Below are positions 46,438-55,585 of a DNA stretch of 64,000 nt, piece by piece. This stretch comes from Stutzerimonas stutzeri (GTDB taxonomy: Bacteria; Pseudomonadota; Gammaproteobacteria; Pseudomonadales; Pseudomonadaceae). The first letter of the stretch is position 1, and the number at the start of each line of letters is the position of its first letter. Where the stretch lies: the NCBI RefSeq assembly GCF_009789555.1, contig NZ_CP046902.1, positions 484,001-548,000 on the forward strand, given 5' to 3'. Below the pieces are notes generated by a model. That model was given only the letters and a program-made list of their open reading frames with translations. It ran no database searches and was not told the DNA's origin. A program made the translations under genes and the position numbers.

Positions 46438-47739
46438 TTACAGTGCCTTTTCGAAGATTTTCGAGTTGCGCTGGAAGTTGTACAGCGAAGCCCGCGCGGC
46501 CGGCAAACGCTCCACACCGCTGGGCTCGAAGCCGCGCTCGCGAAACCAGTGCGCCGTACGCGTGGTGAGCACGAACAGGGTTTTCAGCCCCAGCTTGCGC
46601 GCCCGCGCCTCGATGCGCTCAAGCAGCTCGTCGCCTCGACCGCCGTGACGGTACTCCGGATTGACCGCCAGGCACGCCAGCTCGCCTGCATCGGAATCGG
46701 CGATGGGGTACAGGGCGGCGCAGGCGATGATCAATCCGTCACGTTCGACGATGCTGAACTGCTCGACCTCACGCTCCAGCACTTCGCGCGACCGGCGCAC
46801 CAGGATGCCCTGCTCCTCCAGCGGCGTGATCAGATCGATCAGCCCGCCGACGTCTTCGATGGTCGCCTCGCGCAGCTGCTCGAACTGCTCCTGGGTCACC
46901 AGGGTGCCGTCACCACCATCGCGGGTGAACAGTTCGTTGAGCAGTGAGCCATCTTCGGCGTAGCTGATCACGTGGCTGCGCCGCACGCCGCCCTTGCAGG
47001 CTTGCGCCGCGGCGTCGAGCAACTCGCCCTGGTAGCTGCTGCCGAGCCGCTCGATATACGCCGGAATCTGTTGAGGCCGTAGCTCGCGAACCAGCTTGCC
47101 AAGTTCGTCGCGCAGGCCGCGCTCGGCGCCGTAGAGCACCAGCTTGTCGGCCTGCAGATCGATGGCCGCGCGCGTGGCGATGTCTTCACAGGCGATGTTG
47201 AAGATTTCGCCGGTCGGGGAATAACCGAGCGGCGAAAGCAGGACGATGGTGCGCTCGTCGAGCAGACGGCCAATACCCTTGCGATCGACCCGACGCACCT
47301 CGCCGGTGTGGTGGAAATCCACCCCGTCGAGGACGCCAATCGGGCGCGCGGTGACGAAATTGCCACTGGCCACGCGCAACCGTGCGCCCTGCATCGGCGA
47401 AGCGGCCATGTCCATCGACAGCCGTGCCTCCAACGCGATACGCATATGGCCGACGGCATCGATCACGCATTCCAGGGTTGCCGAATCGGTAATGCGCAAG
47501 TCGCGGTGATAACGCGGCTCGATGCCACGCGCGGCCAATCTCGCCTCGATCTGCGGGCGCGAGCCGAACACCAGAACCAGCCGCACGCCGAGGCTGTGCA
47601 ACAGCACCAGGTCATGGACGATGTTGGCGAAATTGGGGTGTTCCAGGCCATCGCCTGGCAGCATGACCACGAAGGTACGGTCGCGGTGCGAATTGATATA
47701 GGGCGATGAGTCGCGAAGCCAGGTGACGTAGTTGTGCAT
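46438..47739 (-). CDS. argA: Amino-acid N-acetyltransferase ArgA (N-acetylglutamate synthase)
   Basis: ArgA acetylates glutamate with acetyl-CoA, the first step of arginine synthesis. The 433-residue protein fuses an amino-acid-kinase domain (about residues 20-280, with LVLVFGSRPQIEARL and SPLGYSPTGEIFNIACED), which binds arginine for feedback control, to a GNAT domain (about 290-433, YRHGGRGDELLERIEARAR as the CoA loop). The order is normal for gammaproteobacteria. It follows argE on the same strand after about 105 bases. Confidence 0.97.
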   Translation of the reverse strand: MHNYVTWLRDSSPYINSHRDRTFVVMLPGDGLEHPNFANIVHDLVLLHSLGVRLVLVFGSRPQIEARLAARGIEPRYHRDLRITDSATLECVIDAVGHMRIALEARLSMDMAASPMQGARLRVASGNFVTARPIGVLDGVDFHHTGEVRRVDRKGIGRLLDERTIVLLSPLGYSPTGEIFNIACEDIATRAAIDLQADKLVLYGAERGLRDELGKLVRELRPQQIPAYIERLGSSYQGELLDAAAQACKGGVRRSHVISYAEDGSLLNELFTRDGGDGTLVTQEQFEQLREATIEDVGGLIDLITPLEEQGILVRRSREVLEREVEQFSIVERDGLIIACAALYPIADSDAGELACLAVNPEYRHGGRGDELLERIEARARKLGLKTLFVLTTRTAHWFRERGFEPSGVERLPAARASLYNFQRNSKIFEKAL

Positions 47740-47844
47740 TGCAGAAAGCCTTCAGATAACCGCTGTTCCAGCCCGGTAGCCGGGTCGAATGATAAGGAGC
47801 CGGGAGCAGATCCATGCTGCGAAGAAGATCGCGGGGGCCTGCTC

Positions 47845-49002
47845 CTATCCTCGGCCCGCCGGGAGCAGGCAGTAATGTTCGATCATCGCGCGCAGCAGCC
47901 TTACGGTGGGTTCGATTCTGTCGAGGTCCAGGTATTCGTCTGGCTGGTGGGCACAGGCGATATCGCCCGGGCCCAGCACCAGGGTTTCGCAGCCCAGTTG
48001 CTGAAGATAAGGCGCTTCGGTGGAGAAGGCCACCGCCTCGGCGACATGGCCGGTAAGCCGCTCGGCCAGTTTCACCAGTTCACCCTCGGCGGGCTGTTCG
48101 AAGGGCGGCACGCTGGGAAACAGTGGCGCCAGGTCTATCTTCACCTGATGCCGCTCGCCCACCGGACGCAAACGCTGGGCAATGACGTCGCGAAGCTGCT
48201 CCGGCTGCATGCCCGGAAGCGGCCTCAAATCGTACTCCAGCGAGCACTGGCCACAGATTCGGTTGGGGTTGTCGCCCCCATGGATGCAACCCAGATTCAG
48301 CGTCGGCTGCGACACGTCGAACAGTGGATTGCGGTACTGGCTCTGCCACTCGCGGCGCAGCGCCAGCAGCTCGCCCATCACCTCATGCATGGCCTCCAGG
48401 GCGCTGTGTCCGTAATCCGGATTGGATGAATGCCCGCTCTGGCCGCGAATCTCGATGCGTTCCATCATGATGCCTTTGTGCAGGCGCACCGGCCGCAGCC
48501 CGGTCGGTTCCCCGATCAGCGCCGCGCGCCCCAGCGGCCGACCCGCCTCGGCCAGCGCACGCGCGCCTGCCATGGAGCTTTCCTCGTCGCAGGTCGCGAG
48601 TATCAATAACGGTTGCCTGAATGGTTGCTCGAGCAGCGGCAGCACGGCTTCGATGATCAGGGCGAAAAAACCCTTCATGTCACAGCTGCCCAGGCCGTAC
48701 CAGCGATCATCGGCTTCGCGCAGTTGCAGCGGGTCTGCGCTCCACAGCTCGGCATCGAAGGGCACGGTGTCGCTATGCCCGGCCAGGACCAGGCCACCCG
48801 GACCGGTGCCGTAGCTGGCGAGCAGGTTGAATTTGCCGGGCGCGACTTCCTGCGTCTCGCAGGCGAAGCCGAGATCGCCGAGCCAGCCGGCGAGCAGCTC
48901 GATGACCGGTCGGTTGGTCTGGTCCCAGTGCGCCTGAGTGCAGCTCACCGAAGGTGCAGCGACAAGCGCGGCAAACTGGTCTTTGAGCGAAGGAATGGGC
49001 AC
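47845..49002 (-). CDS. argE: Acetylornithine deacetylase ArgE
   Basis: ArgE removes the acetyl group from N-acetylornithine, yielding ornithine for arginine. The 385-residue M20 metallohydrolase shows the two-metal site: His76-x-Asp78 (LAGHSDTVPFD), bridging Asp108 (GSCDMKGF), the catalytic Glu140-Glu141 (CDEESSMAG) and a C-terminal AHQPDEYL His. It is upstream of argA in the same direction. A similar M20 enzyme of other substrate is a less likely reading because of its neighbours. Confidence 0.93.
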   Translation of the reverse strand: MPIPSLKDQFAALVAAPSVSCTQAHWDQTNRPVIELLAGWLGDLGFACETQEVAPGKFNLLASYGTGPGGLVLAGHSDTVPFDAELWSADPLQLREADDRWYGLGSCDMKGFFALIIEAVLPLLEQPFRQPLLILATCDEESSMAGARALAEAGRPLGRAALIGEPTGLRPVRLHKGIMMERIEIRGQSGHSSNPDYGHSALEAMHEVMGELLALRREWQSQYRNPLFDVSQPTLNLGCIHGGDNPNRICGQCSLEYDLRPLPGMQPEQLRDVIAQRLRPVGERHQVKIDLAPLFPSVPPFEQPAEGELVKLAERLTGHVAEAVAFSTEAPYLQQLGCETLVLGPGDIACAHQPDEYLDLDRIEPTVRLLRAMIEHYCLLPAGRG

Positions 49003-49076
49003 CGGATACCTCCGTGGCGGGGTCGGAACAGAGCCCTCAGTGAAACATGAAACGCCCCGTGAGGGGACCCAGACGA

Positions 49077-49105
49077 AAACGCCCCGTCAGATTGAAGGGG
49101 CGTTT
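49077..49105 (-). terminator. Intrinsic terminator after pit
   Basis: AAACGCCCC (49077-49085) and GGGGCGTTT (49097-49105) make a 9-bp stem; on the minus strand TTTT follows it. It lies 26 bases beyond the pit stop. A related half copy (AAACGCCCCGTGAGGGGAC) is found at 49050-49068, possibly a second, weaker hairpin. Confidence 0.8.
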
Positions 49106-49130
49106 GGGTGATGGCCGATACCGCGGACGA

Positions 49131-50396
49131 TCAGGTGAAGATGCCGCGCAGAACCAGGAAGAAGATGATCGCCAGCCCCGCACCGACCGGCAGGGTAACC
49201 AGCCAGGACATGAAGATCTTGCCGACCACGCCCAGGTTGAGCGCGCCGATACCCCGCGCGATACCCACGCCCAGCACCGCACCGACCAACGTATGCGTGG
49301 TCGATACCGGCAGGCCAATAGCCGAGGCGCTGACCACCGTGGTGGCCGTCGCCAGTTCCGCAGCGAAGCCGCGGCTCGGCGTCAGCTCGGTGATCTGCTT
49401 GCCGATGGTGGCGATCACCTTGTAGCCGTAGGTGGCCAGACCAATGACGATGCCGACCGCGCCCAACAGCAGCACCCAACCCGGCACGGCCGATTTGGCA
49501 GTGATCGCAGCGCCGCCTTCCGATTGCAGGACGCCGACCACCGCAGCCAGCGGGCCCACGGCATTGGCCACATCGTTGGAGCCGTGGGCGAATGCCATGG
49601 AGCAGGCGGTGAAGATCATCAGGACGGCGAACACCTTTTCAACACTGGAGAAGTGGAATGCCTTATCCGCCTCGACGTCCACCTTGATGCGCGTCAGCAG
49701 CACGATACCGATCAGCATCACCAGCACGCCGACGCCGACCGCGAGCATGAAGCTCTCACCCCCGCTGAGGTCCAGACCAATGTGCTTGAGGCCCTTGGAC
49801 AGGGTCATCAGCGCAACCATGAATCCGGTGAGGAACATATACAGCGGCACGAAGCGCTTGGCGTTATGAAACGGGTCCTCGGTATCGATGATCAGACGCT
49901 GCACGCTCATAAATACGCCGAAGGCGATGGTTCCGGACAGCACCGGCGAAACGACCCAGCTGGCGACGATCGGACCGACGCCGCTCCAGTGCACCGCATC
50001 CACCGAGACGCCCACCGCAGCGAAGCCGATCACCGCGCCGACGATCGAGTGGGTGGTCGACACCGGCCAACCCTTCATCGAGGCCACCAGCAGCCAGGTA
50101 CCGGCCGCCAGCAAGGCGGACATCATGCCCAGCACCATCAGGTCCGGCGGTATCATCGAAGCGTCGACGATACCGCTCTTGATCGTCTCGGTGACCTCGC
50201 CACCAGCCAGATAGGCGCCACAGAACTCGAACACCATCGCCACGAGGATGGCCTGCTTGATGGTCAGCGCCTTGGAGCCGACCGAGGTGCCCATGGCGTT
50301 GGCCACGTCGTTGGCGCCCACGCCCCAGGCCATGAAGAAACCGAAGACGCAGGCGAGCACCAGGAGTACGAAGCCGTATTCCGCGATAAAGGACAT
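49131..50396 (-). CDS. pit: PiT-family inorganic phosphate transporter
   Basis: The 421-residue membrane protein has the twin PiT signatures, one in each half: GVGANDVANAMGT near residue 25 and AHGSNDVANAVGP near residue 270. Each is followed by VSTTHSIVGA or VSTTHTLVGA. About ten to twelve membrane segments are predicted. It carries phosphate, usually as a metal-phosphate, with protons across the inner membrane. It lies 39 bases after the DUF47 gene, the common DUF47-pit pair in which DUF47 may regulate transport. Confidence 0.95.
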   Translation of the reverse strand: MSFIAEYGFVLLVLACVFGFFMAWGVGANDVANAMGTSVGSKALTIKQAILVAMVFEFCGAYLAGGEVTETIKSGIVDASMIPPDLMVLGMMSALLAAGTWLLVASMKGWPVSTTHSIVGAVIGFAAVGVSVDAVHWSGVGPIVASWVVSPVLSGTIAFGVFMSVQRLIIDTEDPFHNAKRFVPLYMFLTGFMVALMTLSKGLKHIGLDLSGGESFMLAVGVGVLVMLIGIVLLTRIKVDVEADKAFHFSSVEKVFAVLMIFTACSMAFAHGSNDVANAVGPLAAVVGVLQSEGGAAITAKSAVPGWVLLLGAVGIVIGLATYGYKVIATIGKQITELTPSRGFAAELATATTVVSASAIGLPVSTTHTLVGAVLGVGIARGIGALNLGVVGKIFMSWLVTLPVGAGLAIIFFLVLRGIFT

Positions 50397-50435
50397 AAGG
50401 AATTACCTGTTGAACCCAGAAAGGATGCTGGCGCC

Positions 50436-51113
50436 TCAGCGCGCCAGCAGTTGTTCCAGACGGTTGCCGACGCGCTCGGCGCGGTCAGCCACGTCACCGA
50501 TCCATTCGATGATCTTGTAGAGGAACATCACGTCTACTGGAGGCAATTCCTTTTCCAGCTTGAACAGCGCACGGCGCACCGTGATTTGCATGCGGTCGGT
50601 TTCGCGCTCGATTTCCTCGAGCTCCTCGACCATTTTCTCCACCAGCGTGGCCTCGCGACCGCTGAAGCCGGTCTCGAGCAGGGAATCCAGTTCCTTGAGC
50701 GCCTTGAGGGCCTGGCAGCTGGCGTCGACGCTACGCTGGACGAATGCGATCATTTCCGGCTGCAGCGCCAACGGAATGGTCATGCAGCGCCCCAGCATCA
50801 GGCCGGCGATGTCCTTGGCGCGGTTGGCGATTTTGTCCTGTACACTCAGCAGCTCCAGCAAATCCGAGCGCGGCACCGGCAGAAACAGGCTTTTCGGCAG
50901 ATGCTGGCGGACGCTCTTCTTGAGCTTGTCGGCCTCGTTTTCCAGTCGGGCCATCTCTTTCTGGATCTGTTCGACCCGTTCCCAGTCTTCTGCCGTGATC
51001 GCCTGGAAAAGCGGTACCAAGTTGGCGGCACATTCGTGAGACTTGGCCATGTGCTGCTGCATCGGACCGATGGGTGAGCGCCCGAACAGGCTGACGAAAG
51101 GATTGATTGGCAT
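50436..51113 (-). CDS. DUF47/TIGR00153 PhoU-like protein
   Basis: The 225-residue protein is almost all helix, with charged coiled segments (RVEQIQKEMARLENEADKLK) and the C-terminal YKIIEWIGDVADRAERV motif of DUF47 family proteins, which resemble PhoU. It is encoded before pit and probably interacts with it to control phosphate uptake. The role is known from family genomic context rather than from this sequence. An ATG 23 codons inside the frame gives the family N-terminus MPINPFVSLFGRSPIGPMQ. Confidence 0.92.
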   Translation of the reverse strand: MPINPFVSLFGRSPIGPMQQHMAKSHECAANLVPLFQAITAEDWERVEQIQKEMARLENEADKLKKSVRQHLPKSLFLPVPRSDLLELLSVQDKIANRAKDIAGLMLGRCMTIPLALQPEMIAFVQRSVDASCQALKALKELDSLLETGFSGREATLVEKMVEELEEIERETDRMQITVRRALFKLEKELPPVDVMFLYKIIEWIGDVADRAERVGNRLEQLLAR

Positions 51114-51217
51114 AGGGAACACCCCGGCTTCAGAAGGCGGCAAGTATACGGATGACCTCAAAGGGCCGCTACCGCGTGACATCAGTCACACTCAAACATA
51201 GGCATCATCTGGGCATC

Positions 51218-52582
51218 ATGCAGAAAGAAACCGAAATCAAACTGCGCGCCAGCCGCGAAACCCTGCTGGCGCTGCGCGATCACCCGCTACTGAAAAAACG
51301 CAACAAGGGCGGCTGGCAGCGGCATGAACTGTTCAACCAGTATTTCGACACGCCTGAACGCCAACTTGCTCAGGCCAAAGTGGCGCTGCGCCTGCGTCGC
51401 GACGGCGATCAGTTCATTCAGACGCTCAAGAGCCGGGGCCAGAGCGTAGCCGGTCTGTCCGAGCGCAACGAGTGGGACTGGTACCTGGACAAGGCCAAGC
51501 TCGACCTCAGGAAGCTCACCGACGATTGCTGGCCCGCCAGCCTTGCCGAGCTGGACAAGAAAACCCTGAAACCCATCTTCACCACTGACTTCGTCCGTGA
51601 AAAAGCGGAAATCGCATGGGGTCGGGGCAAGGCCAAGGTGGTCATCGAAGCCGCATTGGACCTGGGCAAGGTCGTGGTCGGCAAACAGAGCGAAGAAATC
51701 TGCGAGCTTGAACTCGAGCTGCGCCAAGGCGAGCCCGACGCCCTGCTGGAACTGGCTGCCGAACTGGCGGCCGACCTGCCGCTGATGCCCTGCGACATCA
51801 GCAAGGCCGAGCGCGGCTACCGCCTGTATGACGCCGACAGCTACTCGCTGAGCCTGCCAGCGCCGATGCTGGAGGCCGCGATGCCGCTGGATGACGCCTT
51901 CGCCGCGCTGGCCTGGCAACTGCTGGGCAACAGCCAGCGGTTGGCCGAACAGTACCGCTTCAACGGACGCTGGAAGCTGCTCGGCGAATGGCTGCAGCAG
52001 CTGATCGAGCTGCGCGCCCTGCTCGGCAGCCTCGGCCAGGCCGCACCGCGCGCCACCAGCCGCGAACTGCGCGAGCAGCTCGACGCACTGATACACGACT
52101 GGCGCCCGCGCATCGAAGCCGGCCAGGATGACGAACGTGTCCGCCAGGCTGCACCGGAGCACTTCACCGCCGAATTGGCCCAGCCGCGCTGGGGCCTGTT
52201 CTCGCTGAACGCCTCGCTGTGGCTGTTGCGCCGAGGCTGGACCGCAGCGCGTAACAACCGCGGCAATCGGCAGGGCGCCGCCGAGCTGGGCAACTGGTTG
52301 CCACGCCTGTTGGGCGAAGAAGCCGCAGCCCTGCAGCTGCAACGCTATCAACAGCAACCCGAAGACCTCGCCGAGCAACGTCCACGCATGGAACGCTTGC
52401 TGGTCTGGCTGCATCTGGCCCGCACGACGCTGGAGCTGCCGGAAAGCGACCGCCTCTATGGTGAACTGGCCAAGCTCTACGCGCTGACGCAGGAGCCGTT
52501 GACCAACGAGCTGCTCGACGCCCGGGTGGCGCAGGCGCATACGGTCTGGACGCTCAAACCCTGGAAGCAGTTGCTCAAATAG
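51218..52582 (+). CDS. CYTH-domain inorganic triphosphatase-like protein
   Basis: The 454-residue protein starts with a CYTH domain: ETEIKLRA is the ExExK metal-triphosphate signature (about residues 4-8), then FDTPERQLAQAKVALRLRR, and ELELELRQG near residue 165. Such domains hydrolyse inorganic triphosphate or bind triphosphorylated nucleotides. The C-terminal half (about 210-454) is helical and may be a degenerate CHAD domain. The ATG lacks a strong ribosome-binding site. It is divergent from DUF47. Confidence 0.85.
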   Translation: MQKETEIKLRASRETLLALRDHPLLKKRNKGGWQRHELFNQYFDTPERQLAQAKVALRLRRDGDQFIQTLKSRGQSVAGLSERNEWDWYLDKAKLDLRKLTDDCWPASLAELDKKTLKPIFTTDFVREKAEIAWGRGKAKVVIEAALDLGKVVVGKQSEEICELELELRQGEPDALLELAAELAADLPLMPCDISKAERGYRLYDADSYSLSLPAPMLEAAMPLDDAFAALAWQLLGNSQRLAEQYRFNGRWKLLGEWLQQLIELRALLGSLGQAAPRATSRELREQLDALIHDWRPRIEAGQDDERVRQAAPEHFTAELAQPRWGLFSLNASLWLLRRGWTAARNNRGNRQGAAELGNWLPRLLGEEAAALQLQRYQQQPEDLAEQRPRMERLLVWLHLARTTLELPESDRLYGELAKLYALTQEPLTNELLDARVAQAHTVWTLKPWKQLLK

Positions 52583-52754
52583 CGACAAGCAGGCGCAGCG
52601 CAAGCCGGCCCTGTCCGACGAACCTGCGCCTGCGCCTGCGCTGCATCGATTCGATCGCACGCCAACGATGCCCTAAAGTTGAACCGCCCCGGCAGACAGG
52701 GCGTGCGTTTATCGGCAAGCTTGGCCTACGTCTCCGCCATGATCGAAGGGCCCC

Positions 52755-54539
52755 ATGTCCGTGTTGAATTCCACCGCCCAGGACCGCTTCCTCGACCTCA
52801 ACGACCTGCTGCGCGATCTGGTCGGCCAGGGCCGGTTGCAGCAGGAAACCGCCGAACACTGCATGACCCTTCGGCGCAGCGCGGCGAACGCCCAGCAGCA
52901 TCCGCTGGAGTTTCTGGCCGCACAACAGCTCGATGACCTGGCGCGACCGGGCAGGAAGCTCGACCTGGAGGCCCTGACCCTCTGGCTGGCCGAGCAGGCG
53001 GGACAACCCTACCTGCGCATCGATCCGCTGAAGATCGACGTGGCCGCGGTCACGCCACTGATGTCTTATGCCTTTGCCCAGCGCCACAAGATCCTCGCCG
53101 TGGCGGTGGACAGCTCGGCCGTCACCATCGCCAGTTGCCAGCCGTTCGTGAAAAGCTGGGAAGCCAACCTGACCCATGTGCTCAAGCGCCCGATCAGGCG
53201 GGTCGTGGCCAACCCGGTCGACCTGCAGCGCTTTACCGTGGAGTTCTACCGCCTGGCCAAATCGGTCAGCGGAGCCACCGCAACCGATCAGAAAATCAGC
53301 GGCACCGGCAATTTCGAACAGTTGCTAAACCTTGGCGCCAGCGATCAGGAGCCGGACGCCAACGACTCGCACATCGTCAACATCGTCGACTGGCTGTTCC
53401 AGTACGCCTTCGACCAGCGCGCCAGCGATATCCACATCGAGCCGCGGCGCGAACAGGGTACGGTGCGCTTTCGCATCGATGGCGTGCTGCACAACGTCTA
53501 TCAGTTCCCGCCACAGGTGGCGATGGCCGTGGTCAGCCGGCTGAAGACGCTGGGACGGATGAACGTCGCGGAAAAACGCAAACCGCAGGACGGTCGGGTC
53601 AAGACCAAGACACCCGACGGCGGCGAGGTGGAGTTGCGGCTGTCGACACTGCCGACCGCATTCGGCGAGAAGATGGTGATGCGGATCTTCGATCCGGACG
53701 TGCTGCTCAAGGGGTTCGACCAGCTGGGGTTCTCCGCGGAGGACCTGCGCCGCTGGCAGAGCATGACCGGCCAGCCCAACGGCATCATCCTGGTGACCGG
53801 GCCCACCGGCTCGGGCAAGACCACTACCCTCTATACCACGCTCAAGCAACTGGCCACGCCGGAAGTGAATGTCTGCACCATCGAGGACCCGATCGAAATG
53901 ATCGAGGGCGCGTTCAACCAGATGCAGGTGCAGCACAATATCGACCTCACCTTCGCCAGCGGTGTGCGCGCGCTGATGCGCCAGGACCCGGACATCATCA
54001 TGGTGGGCGAAATCCGTGACCTGGAAACCGCCGAGATGGCGATCCAGGCGGCACTCACTGGCCATCTGGTGCTGTCCACCCTGCACACCAACGATGCACC
54101 CAGCGCCATCACCCGCCTGCTCGAACTGGGCGTACCGCACTACCTGCTACGCGCCACGCTACTGGGTGTCATGGCGCAACGCCTGGTGCGCACCCTGTGC
54201 CCGCACTGCAAGGCGCCGGTACAACTCGATGCAGACGACTGGCAGGCCCTGACCAGGCCCTGGAACGCACCGCCACCGGGTCATGCGCAGCAGGCGGTGG
54301 GCTGCATCGAATGTCGCGAAACCGGTTACCGCGGCCGCGCCGGGGTCTACGAGATCATGCTGCTCAACGATGCGATCAAGCCCTTGATAACGGCCGACAC
54401 GGACATCGTCGCCCTGCGCCGCCAGGCCTTCAAGGACGGCATGCACAGCCTGCGCCTGTCCGGCGCTCAGAAAATCTCGGCCGGCCTGACCACGCTGGAG
54501 GAAGTGCTGCGGGTAACGCCGCAGAGCGAGCAGAAATAG
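52755..54539 (+). CDS. GspE/PilB-family secretion ATPase (orphan)
   Basis: The 594-residue protein has an N-terminal MshEN-like region, then the ATPase: Walker A GPTGSGKTT at residue 349, the Asp box IEDPIEM, Walker B PDIIMVGEIRD and the HTND His box. The C-terminal zinc loop has CPHC and CIEC. It should power assembly of a pseudopilus or pilus. No other type II secretion or pilus gene lies within the window, so it may serve a system encoded elsewhere or act on its own. It is preceded by a 172-base gap. Confidence 0.92.
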   Translation: MSVLNSTAQDRFLDLNDLLRDLVGQGRLQQETAEHCMTLRRSAANAQQHPLEFLAAQQLDDLARPGRKLDLEALTLWLAEQAGQPYLRIDPLKIDVAAVTPLMSYAFAQRHKILAVAVDSSAVTIASCQPFVKSWEANLTHVLKRPIRRVVANPVDLQRFTVEFYRLAKSVSGATATDQKISGTGNFEQLLNLGASDQEPDANDSHIVNIVDWLFQYAFDQRASDIHIEPRREQGTVRFRIDGVLHNVYQFPPQVAMAVVSRLKTLGRMNVAEKRKPQDGRVKTKTPDGGEVELRLSTLPTAFGEKMVMRIFDPDVLLKGFDQLGFSAEDLRRWQSMTGQPNGIILVTGPTGSGKTTTLYTTLKQLATPEVNVCTIEDPIEMIEGAFNQMQVQHNIDLTFASGVRALMRQDPDIIMVGEIRDLETAEMAIQAALTGHLVLSTLHTNDAPSAITRLLELGVPHYLLRATLLGVMAQRLVRTLCPHCKAPVQLDADDWQALTRPWNAPPPGHAQQAVGCIECRETGYRGRAGVYEIMLLNDAIKPLITADTDIVALRRQAFKDGMHSLRLSGAQKISAGLTTLEEVLRVTPQSEQK

Positions 54540-54644
54540 CCGCCGAGCTGGAAGCTCATCGGCCAATGCACCGGACCCTGGCGCGCGAAGCCTGTCAGCC
54601 TGTATGACCGGCTTCCATGGACAAATGCCCGGCTTGCAGCTGGA

Positions 54645-55352
54645 CTACCCCTGCCTTGCCGCCAATATCCCCGCCACGCGCGAAGGCTCGCAGTTCAGGT
54701 AGGCCGAGGACTGCAACCACTGCCGATCGGGATACCAGGAAAACATGAACTGGCCGCCCTTCAGGCTATCGACCACCATGCGCGCCACTTCCGGACGCAC
54801 CGCTGGGCACCCCTGGCTACGGCCGATGCGGCCTTGCGTCTCGATCCAGGCGGGATTCACGTAGTCGGCGGGGTGGATCACGATGGCCCGCTCACGCGCC
54901 AGATCGTTCACGCCGGGCTCAAGCCCATCCATGCGCAGCGAATAGCCATGCTTGCCGCTGTAACTCTCGGCGGTGCGGAACAAACCCAGGCTCGACTGAT
55001 GACTGCCGAGCACGTTGGAGAAGCGCGTGGCGAGGTTGTCGCCGGACTTCATGCCGTGGGCGACAAACTCTTCCAGCAACAATCGCCGCTGTTTCAAGTC
55101 AAAGATCCAGAGTCGACGCTCCGAGGACGGCAGAGAGAAATCGATCACCGCCAGCCGCTTCGCGGCACTGGCGCCGTTGTTTACCGCGCACTGCATGGCC
55201 GCTACGGCATGGGTAAGCACTTCGGGGTTCAGTGTCGGTGCCAGCGGGGACAGTTCGTCGACCACCGGCTGATATGAAGGGCTTGCGGCCAGAAGCGGCG
55301 CTGAGAGGAACAGGCCAGCCAAGAGACAAAGGCGGCGCAACGAAACCATCAT
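54645..55352 (-). CDS. Exported L,D-transpeptidase (YkuD-type catalytic domain)
   Basis: The 235-residue protein has an N-terminal signal peptide (about residues 1-22, ending LLAAS). The catalytic fold has VIHPADYV, with its His, and RSQGCPAVRP with Cys182, the family SxGCxxx motif. It should attach or cross-link murein via meso-diaminopimelate in the periplasm. The frame is open 157 codons upstream with a composition unlike a protein, so MMVSLRRLCLLAGLF is taken as the start. It is divergent from a second L,D-transpeptidase gene. Confidence 0.88.
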   Translation of the reverse strand: MMVSLRRLCLLAGLFLSAPLLAASPSYQPVVDELSPLAPTLNPEVLTHAVAAMQCAVNNGASAAKRLAVIDFSLPSSERRLWIFDLKQRRLLLEEFVAHGMKSGDNLATRFSNVLGSHQSSLGLFRTAESYSGKHGYSLRMDGLEPGVNDLARERAIVIHPADYVNPAWIETQGRIGRSQGCPAVRPEVARMVVDSLKGGQFMFSWYPDRQWLQSSAYLNCEPSRVAGILAARQG

Positions 55353-55585
55353 GTATCGCAATACCTCGTCGACGCCCACGCCGAACCACTCGTTCGGCTG
55401 GCGCCTTGATACACCGCCGACCCGCACAGGCGGCAGCGGAAGAAAAAGAGGGCAGACGGGCGCGAGCAGCGCCCATGTCGTCTGACAGATCATGTTGTAA
55501 TGGCCCGCAAGGGTCTGGTATTCCCAAAACCGCAGCGGATCAGCGGCGGAGTCTAGCAGTCGGTGGGACGACCGGGAGTGAAGCG

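Noticed and set aside
49047..51077. 676-codon plus-strand frame
   Set aside because: Covers pit and DUF47 on the other strand. The His/Asp/Arg-rich translation is the typical antisense shadow.
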